DNA of 10,664 nt from an uncultured Lachnospiraceae bacterium. GTDB taxonomy: Bacteria; Bacillota; Clostridia; Lachnospirales; Lachnospiraceae. Numbering within the stretch: position 1 is the first letter of the stretch; each line of letters opens with the position of its first letter. Below, piece after piece: positions 7,501-10,664 of the stretch. The notes beneath the pieces were generated by a model that worked only from the letters and a program-made list of their open reading frames with translations, was not told where the DNA came from and searched no databases. The position numbers and the translations under genes were made by a program. The stretch covers positions 1 to 10,664 of the forward strand of contig CAKRJK010000021.1 in the NCBI GenBank assembly GCA_934351705.1, given 5' to 3'.

Positions 7501-8151
7501 ATGAGATGTTTATCACCATCCATTTTATCAGCGGATTTTGCAAATCTGGGAGAACAAATACAGAGAATTGATGAGGCGGGAGCGGATTATGTCCATATTG
7601 ATGTGATGGACGGAGCATTTGTTCCGAACATATCCTTTGCGTTTCCGGTCATCAAAGCAATCCGTCTTTTGACGGAACGCATTTTTGATGTACATCTGAT
7701 GATTGAGGAGCCAATCCGTTATATAGACGAATTTGTCGAGGCGGGAGCAGATATTATCACCGTTCATGCCGAGGCGTGCAGACATCTGGACCGTACGATT
7801 GAGGCAATCAAAGAAAAAGGTGTGTTGGCAGGTGTTGCACTGAATCCGGCAACTCCGCTGACCGAATTGGAATACATTCTGCCGAAAGTAGACATGGTTC
7901 TTTTGATGAGTGTCAATCCGGGGTTTGGCGGACAAGCATACATTCCGTATTGTACAGAAAAGATTCGTACATTAAAACAGATGATAGATGAAAAACATCT
8001 CAAGACGGATATAGAGGTAGACGGCGGTGTCACCTTAAATAATGTGGATGAGATTATGGAGGCGGGAGCCAATATCATCGTGGCAGGAAGTGCTGTCTTT
8101 AAAGGAAATATAGAGGAGAATATCTGTGCTTTTTTAAAAAAGATGCAGTAG
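7501..8151 (+). CDS. rpe: Ribulose-phosphate 3-epimerase
   Basis: Rpe interconverts D-ribulose 5-phosphate and D-xylulose 5-phosphate in the non-oxidative pentose phosphate pathway, in the cytoplasm. The 216-residue protein is a complete TIM barrel with every family signature: LSPSILSADF (4-13), VHIDVMDGAFVPN (31-43), DVHLMIEEP (63-71), LMSVNPGFGGQ (135-145), EVDGGV (172-177) and AGSAVF (195-200). His32, Asp34, His65 and Asp174 form the metal site, with the two aspartates acting as the acid-base pair. The start is secure: AGGAGG precedes the ATG and the protein begins as the family does. The gene lies between rsgA and thiN exactly as in B. subtilis. Related sugar epimerases such as allulose-6-phosphate epimerase share the fold, but the motifs and the operon context favour Rpe. 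Confidence 0.97.
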   Translation: MRCLSPSILSADFANLGEQIQRIDEAGADYVHIDVMDGAFVPNISFAFPVIKAIRLLTERIFDVHLMIEEPIRYIDEFVEAGADIITVHAEACRHLDRTIEAIKEKGVLAGVALNPATPLTELEYILPKVDMVLLMSVNPGFGGQAYIPYCTEKIRTLKQMIDEKHLKTDIEVDGGVTLNNVDEIMEAGANIIVAGSAVFKGNIEENICAFLKKMQ

Positions 8152-8161
8152 GATAAAGGCT

Positions 8162-8827
8162 ATGAACAAAGTATTAATTGTATCCGGCGGTTCACTGGAC
8201 GATGTGTTTGCAAGGAAATATCTCAGCGAGGGACAATTTTCCTATGTGATTGTGGCAGATGCGGGAATGGGATTTTTTTACCGCAGTGCAAAGCAGGGAA
8301 TAGACAAGACACCGGATTTGATTGTCGGAGATTTTGATTCCGCAGACGAAGAAATGCTGGAATATTTTAAAACGAAAAAAGAGATTGAGTGGAGAACATT
8401 TTCCTCCCATAAGGATAATACAGATACCGAGATTGCCGTTTTAGCCGCTCTGGAAAAAGGGGCAGAGGAAGTGCATATTTTAGGAGGACTTGGCAGCCGC
8501 ATGGATCACAGTATTGCCAATATTTACCTGTTGTCTGTATTGGAGGAGCAGGGTGTTTGTGCGTATCTTATAGATACCAGGAATCGGATTCGTCTTATTG
8601 ATAAGCCCACGGTGCTGCAAAAAGAAACGCAGTACGGCAAATATGTTTCGCTGATTCCTTTTATGGGAAATGTGACGGGGGTGACATTAGAGGGATTTTG
8701 TTATCCGTTAAAGGATTACGACTTTGACCATTGTCATTCGATTGGAATCAGCAATGAGATTGAGATGAGCAGTGCAAAGATTTGGCTGCGGTCGGGGCAA
8801 TTGCTTTTGATTGAGTCGAGAGACTGA
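8162..8827 (+). CDS. thiN: Thiamine pyrophosphokinase
   Basis: ThiN transfers pyrophosphate from ATP to thiamine, making the cofactor thiamine diphosphate; it serves salvage of imported vitamin. The 221-residue protein has the family's N-terminal catalytic half with DAG (33-35), GDFDS (56-60), the metal-binding KDNTDTE (84-90) and GGLGSRMDH (108-116). The C-terminal beta-sandwich half that binds thiamine includes SNE at 197-199. Length and motifs are complete. The ATG follows the rpe stop by 10 bases, with an AGGATAAAGG purine run as a moderate ribosome binding site. There is no thiamine diphosphate riboswitch and no room for one, so expression should follow the operon and not vitamin level. 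Rpe and transketolase (a thiamine diphosphate enzyme) act in the same pathway, which may be why the two genes travel together (inference). Confidence 0.95.
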   Translation: MNKVLIVSGGSLDDVFARKYLSEGQFSYVIVADAGMGFFYRSAKQGIDKTPDLIVGDFDSADEEMLEYFKTKKEIEWRTFSSHKDNTDTEIAVLAALEKGAEEVHILGGLGSRMDHSIANIYLLSVLEEQGVCAYLIDTRNRIRLIDKPTVLQKETQYGKYVSLIPFMGNVTGVTLEGFCYPLKDYDFDHCHSIGISNEIEMSSAKIWLRSGQLLLIESRD

Positions 8828-8832
8828 GGAGG
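8826..8832 (+). promoter_or_regulatory. Strong ribosome binding site of the fic gene
   Basis: GAGGAGG overlaps the TGA stop of thiN and lies 6 bases before the ATG at 8839. It is among the strongest sites in the window, although it serves the only accessory gene. Confidence 0.8.
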
Positions 8833-8838
8833 CATAAC

Positions 8839-9909
8839 ATGAAAGATATGAAACATGATCCATTTGATGAATATATCAAAAATCTTCCTCCAACAAGAAA
8901 AGAACTGGGACATGCATGGTCAGCTGCAATTGGATTACAAGATGTAGATGGTTTAAAACCATCTGCATATTTGTATGAAACAGCAAAAAAGAACATTGAT
9001 GGAGAAATCTCGGTTGATGAGGCTGGGAAACTTATTAATAGCTATTATGAGAGTAAAGATGGCAGATTAGAAAACGAAGCCAGAACAGAAGAGGCAGATA
9101 AAGTTTCTGCTAGAATTGCAAAACTGCTCGCTGACAAATCATTTGTTTTTTCACCGACTCAATACATTTCCATTCATCGGGAGTTGTTTATAGGTATATA
9201 TTCACATGCAGGAAAAATACGTGATTATAACATTTCCAAGAGAGAATGGGTGCTTGACGGAGACACAGTTTCTTATGGTGGAGTTATAGATTTGCAGGAG
9301 ACATTAGAATATGATTTTTCCCAGGAAAGGGATTTTAAGTTTAATGGATTGACAATGGATGAAATTATTCATCACTTGGCAGTATTCATTTCAAGACTAT
9401 GGCAGATTCATGTTTTTGGTGAAGGAAATACCAGAACAACGGCGGTGTTTTTTATTAAGTATCTCAGAATGCTGGGATTTCATGCAGAAAATGATTTGTT
9501 TGCAGAAAATTCTTGGTATTTTAGAAACGCTTTAGTTCGTGCGAATTATAACAATATTAAAGATGGAATATATGAGACAACGGAATTTTTGGAAAAGTTT
9601 TTAAGAAATCTGTTGCTCAATGAAAAGAATGAGTTGTACAATAGAGAAATGCATATAAGTCACAAATTTTTATTGGGTCATGATGACCCAATAAATGAAC
9701 CGATAAAAGACCCAATAAAATTGGATGAGCGGGAACTGCGGATTATCAAACTTTTAAGAGAGCAGCCGACTTTGACGCGTAGTGGCATGGCAGAATGTCT
9801 GGGTTGTTCTGAATCAACTGTAAAGAGATCATTGCAGTCTATGGTGGAAAAAGGTGCTATTAAACGTATCGGGTCAAATAAGAAGGGTGAATGGGTTATA
9901 CAGGAGTAG
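8839..9909 (+). CDS. Fic-domain protein with VbhA-like N-terminal helix and C-terminal winged helix
   Basis: Fic enzymes usually transfer AMP (or another phosphate-containing group) from a nucleotide to a hydroxyl on a target protein; the target here is unknown. The 356 residues fall into parts. Residues about 52-80 (DGEISVDEAGKLINSYYESK) look like a built-in VbhA-type inhibitory helix with Glu71. The Fic core spans about 105-260, and its motif is HVFGEGNTR at 191-199. His191, Phe193, Glu195, Asn197 and Arg199 are kept, but the canonical second arginine is Ala202 and the usual glycine is Thr198. A tetrapeptide-repeat linker (DPINEPIKDPIK, 283-294) leads to a winged helix-turn-helix (about 295-354), likely DNA-binding. 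The start follows a strong ribosome binding site, 11 bases after thiN. Hand counts of sampled 60-base lines give roughly 27-38% GC, against 45-57% in rsmB, and suggest horizontal acquisition. Toxin, regulator or phage-defence roles are all possible; I cannot choose. Confidence 0.9.
   Translation: MKDMKHDPFDEYIKNLPPTRKELGHAWSAAIGLQDVDGLKPSAYLYETAKKNIDGEISVDEAGKLINSYYESKDGRLENEARTEEADKVSARIAKLLADKSFVFSPTQYISIHRELFIGIYSHAGKIRDYNISKREWVLDGDTVSYGGVIDLQETLEYDFSQERDFKFNGLTMDEIIHHLAVFISRLWQIHVFGEGNTRTTAVFFIKYLRMLGFHAENDLFAENSWYFRNALVRANYNNIKDGIYETTEFLEKFLRNLLLNEKNELYNREMHISHKFLLGHDDPINEPIKDPIKLDERELRIIKLLREQPTLTRSGMAECLGCSESTVKRSLQSMVEKGAIKRIGSNKKGEWVIQE
9671..9693 (+). repeat. Perfect 23-bp dyad inside the fic gene
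   Basis: TATTGGGTCAT at 9671-9681 and ATGACCCAATA at 9683-9693 are exact reverse complements around the single central base G9682. The site lies in the codons just before and into the linker that joins the Fic core to the winged helix. It could be an operator for the protein's own helix-turn-helix, an RNA hairpin, or chance; only the symmetry is seen. Confidence 0.8.
9685..9720 (+). repeat. Three tandem 12-bp repeats encoding DPIN-EPIK-DPIK
   Basis: The units are GACCCAATAAAT (9685-9696), GAACCGATAAAA (9697-9708) and GACCCAATAAAA (9709-9720). They encode a [D/E]-P-I-[N/K] tetrapeptide three times, with the outer units 11/12 identical. Proline-containing tetrapeptide repeats in this place are, as I recall, seen in other Fic proteins with a winged-helix tail, where their number varies. 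They probably form an extended flexible linker. Confidence 0.85.
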
Positions 9910-9919
9910 TGATATGTCA

Positions 9920-9948
9920 TGTACATTTCAGCTCCGATATGCTACACT
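9920..9948 (+). promoter_or_regulatory. Weak candidate sigma-A promoter for ychF
   Basis: TGTACA (9920-9925) and TACACT (9943-9948) are 17 bases apart, each matching the -35 and -10 consensus at four of six positions, with an extended TG two bases before the -10. It falls in the only gap in the window long enough for a promoter, the AT-rich 163-base spacer at 9910-10072. In the same spacer I see no strong terminator hairpin. This is a tentative call from consensus matching by eye. Confidence 0.3.
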
Positions 9949-10054
9949 ATATATTGCCGTACTAAGGTTTTTAAGAAGAACAGTAACAGAATTACAATGG
10001 CTTACATTTATACTACTAAGTAAGAAAAAGCTAAGACAAATCAATACTTTAAAA

Positions 10055-10061
10055 AGAGGAG
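10055..10061 (+). promoter_or_regulatory. Ribosome binding site of ychF
   Basis: AGAGGAG lies 11 bases before the ATG at 10073. The spacing is slightly long but it supports that ATG, which gives the family's near-invariant start MKLGIVGLPNVGKST, over an in-frame ATG at 9914. Confidence 0.65.
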
Positions 10062-10072
10062 AAAATATAAAA

Positions 10073-10664
10073 ATGAAACTAGGAATCGTAGGATTACCAA
10101 ACGTAGGAAAAAGTACTTTATTTAACTCGCTGACAAAAGCGGGAGCAGAGTCCGCAAACTATCCGTTTTGCACCATCGATCCAAATGTGGGAATCGTAAC
10201 CGTGCCGGACGAAAGATTAAAAAAACTGGGTGATTTGTATCAGTCCAAAAAGGTGACACCGGCGGTCATCGAATTTGTTGACATTGCAGGTCTGGTAAAA
10301 GGAGCAAGCAAAGGAGAAGGACTCGGAAACCAGTTTTTGGCAAACATCCGTGAAGTAGATGCGATCGTTCATGTGGTACGCTGCTTTGAAGATACCAATG
10401 TGGTACACGTAGACGGAAGTGTAGATCCCATTCGTGACATTGAGACGATAAATCTGGAACTTGTCTTTTCCGATATTGAGATTCTGGACCGCAGAATTGC
10501 CAAGACAACAAAAGGTGCCCGCATGGACAAGACATTGGCAAAAGAACTTGCATTATTAGAAAGAATCAAAGCACATCTGGAAGAGGGAAAACTGGCAAAG
10601 ACATTTGAACTCGGAGAAGATGAAGACGAGGCAGAGTGGTTTAAAGGATATAATCTGCTGACAG
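10073..10664 (+). CDS. ychF: Ribosome-associated P-loop ATPase/GTPase YchF (OLA1 family), 3' truncated
   Basis: YchF is a conserved TRAFAC-class P-loop protein of the Obg group that binds ribosomes and prefers ATP; in bacteria it is linked to translation and stress responses. The first 197 of a usual 360-370 residues are in the window. The G1 loop is GLPNVGKST (7-15), and ANYPFCTIDPNVG (28-40) is the Obg/YchF switch I region. G3 is DIAGL (70-74), followed by KGASKGEGLGNQFLANIREVD, where a hydrophobic residue replaces the catalytic glutamine as in the HAS-GTPases. From about 125 the helical coiled-coil arm begins. The NxxE motif that confers ATP preference and the C-terminal TGS domain are beyond the edge. 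It is separated from fic by 163 bases, unlike the tight spacing upstream, so it probably has its own promoter and is not a member of the fmt-thiN operon. Confidence 0.96.
   Translation, partial: MKLGIVGLPNVGKSTLFNSLTKAGAESANYPFCTIDPNVGIVTVPDERLKKLGDLYQSKKVTPAVIEFVDIAGLVKGASKGEGLGNQFLANIREVDAIVHVVRCFEDTNVVHVDGSVDPIRDIETINLELVFSDIEILDRRIAKTTKGARMDKTLAKELALLERIKAHLEEGKLAKTFELGEDEDEAEWFKGYNLLT

Noticed and set aside
7528..7935. 135-codon minus-strand open frame
   Set aside because: It is a shadow of rpe; the overlapping minus-strand frame at 7764-8078 is equally uninformative.
8100..8170. Possible thiamine diphosphate riboswitch before thiN
   Set aside because: The intergenic gap is only 10 bases and none of the conserved THI-box segments appear in the preceding coding sequence.
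8828..8838. Separate small antitoxin gene for the Fic protein
   Set aside because: The upstream gap is 11 bases, and the downstream spacer has no small gene with a ribosome binding site resembling VbhA or Phd. The inhibitory helix appears to be fused instead.
9960..10020. Two copies of TACTAAG as possible insertion-site duplications
   Set aside because: Seven AT-rich bases recurring about 54 bases apart are expected by chance, and they do not flank the fic gene.
10001..10024. CTTAC...GTAAG inverted repeat as a terminator after fic
   Set aside because: Only five base pairs close a 14-base loop and no T-run follows; it is too weak to call.

Overview
The window reads almost entirely on the plus strand and looks like chromosomal DNA of a Gram-positive Clostridia/Bacillota bacterium, most likely Lachnospiraceae. 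The grounds are the gene order, a PASTA-repeat Ser/Thr kinase with its PP2C phosphatase, strong AGGAGG-type ribosome binding sites and the protein styles. Family names are from recognition of motifs and sequence character by eye; no database was searched.

Positions 1-8827 hold a tightly packed housekeeping operon: fmt (5' end cut off), a membrane zinc metallopeptidase of the YugP type, rsmB, rlmN, stp/prpC, prkC, rsgA, rpe and thiN. Gaps between genes are 0-30 bases, many Shine-Dalgarno sequences overlap the previous stop codon, and I see no room for internal promoters or terminators. Apart from the peptidase between fmt and rsmB, this is the order known from Bacillus subtilis (fmt-rsmB-rlmN-prpC-prkC-rsgA/cpgA-rpe-thiN). 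The common themes are translation initiation (Fmt), rRNA modification and ribosome assembly (RsmB, RlmN, RsgA), cell-envelope Ser/Thr signalling (Stp, PrkC), and two metabolic enzymes (Rpe, ThiN).

Positions 8839-9909 hold the one accessory gene: a Fic-domain protein with a probable N-terminal VbhA-like inhibitory helix, a divergent Fic motif, a short tandem-repeat linker and a C-terminal winged helix-turn-helix. It begins 11 bases after thiN with a very strong ribosome binding site, and is visibly more AT-rich than the upstream genes, which suggests an acquired gene riding on the housekeeping operon. Positions 9910-10072 are a 163-base AT-rich spacer with a weak candidate promoter. The window ends inside ychF, a highly conserved ribosome-associated ATPase/GTPase.

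I found no RNA genes, insertion sequences, CRISPR arrays or riboswitches. I do not see a convincing new multi-gene system. The features most worth a second look are the Fic protein (missing second arginine, tandem-repeat linker overlapping a perfect 23-bp dyad) and a long near-perfect hairpin in the first codons of rsgA. Several start codons (stp, prkC, rsgA, ychF) need care because longer open frames exist upstream of the likely true starts.
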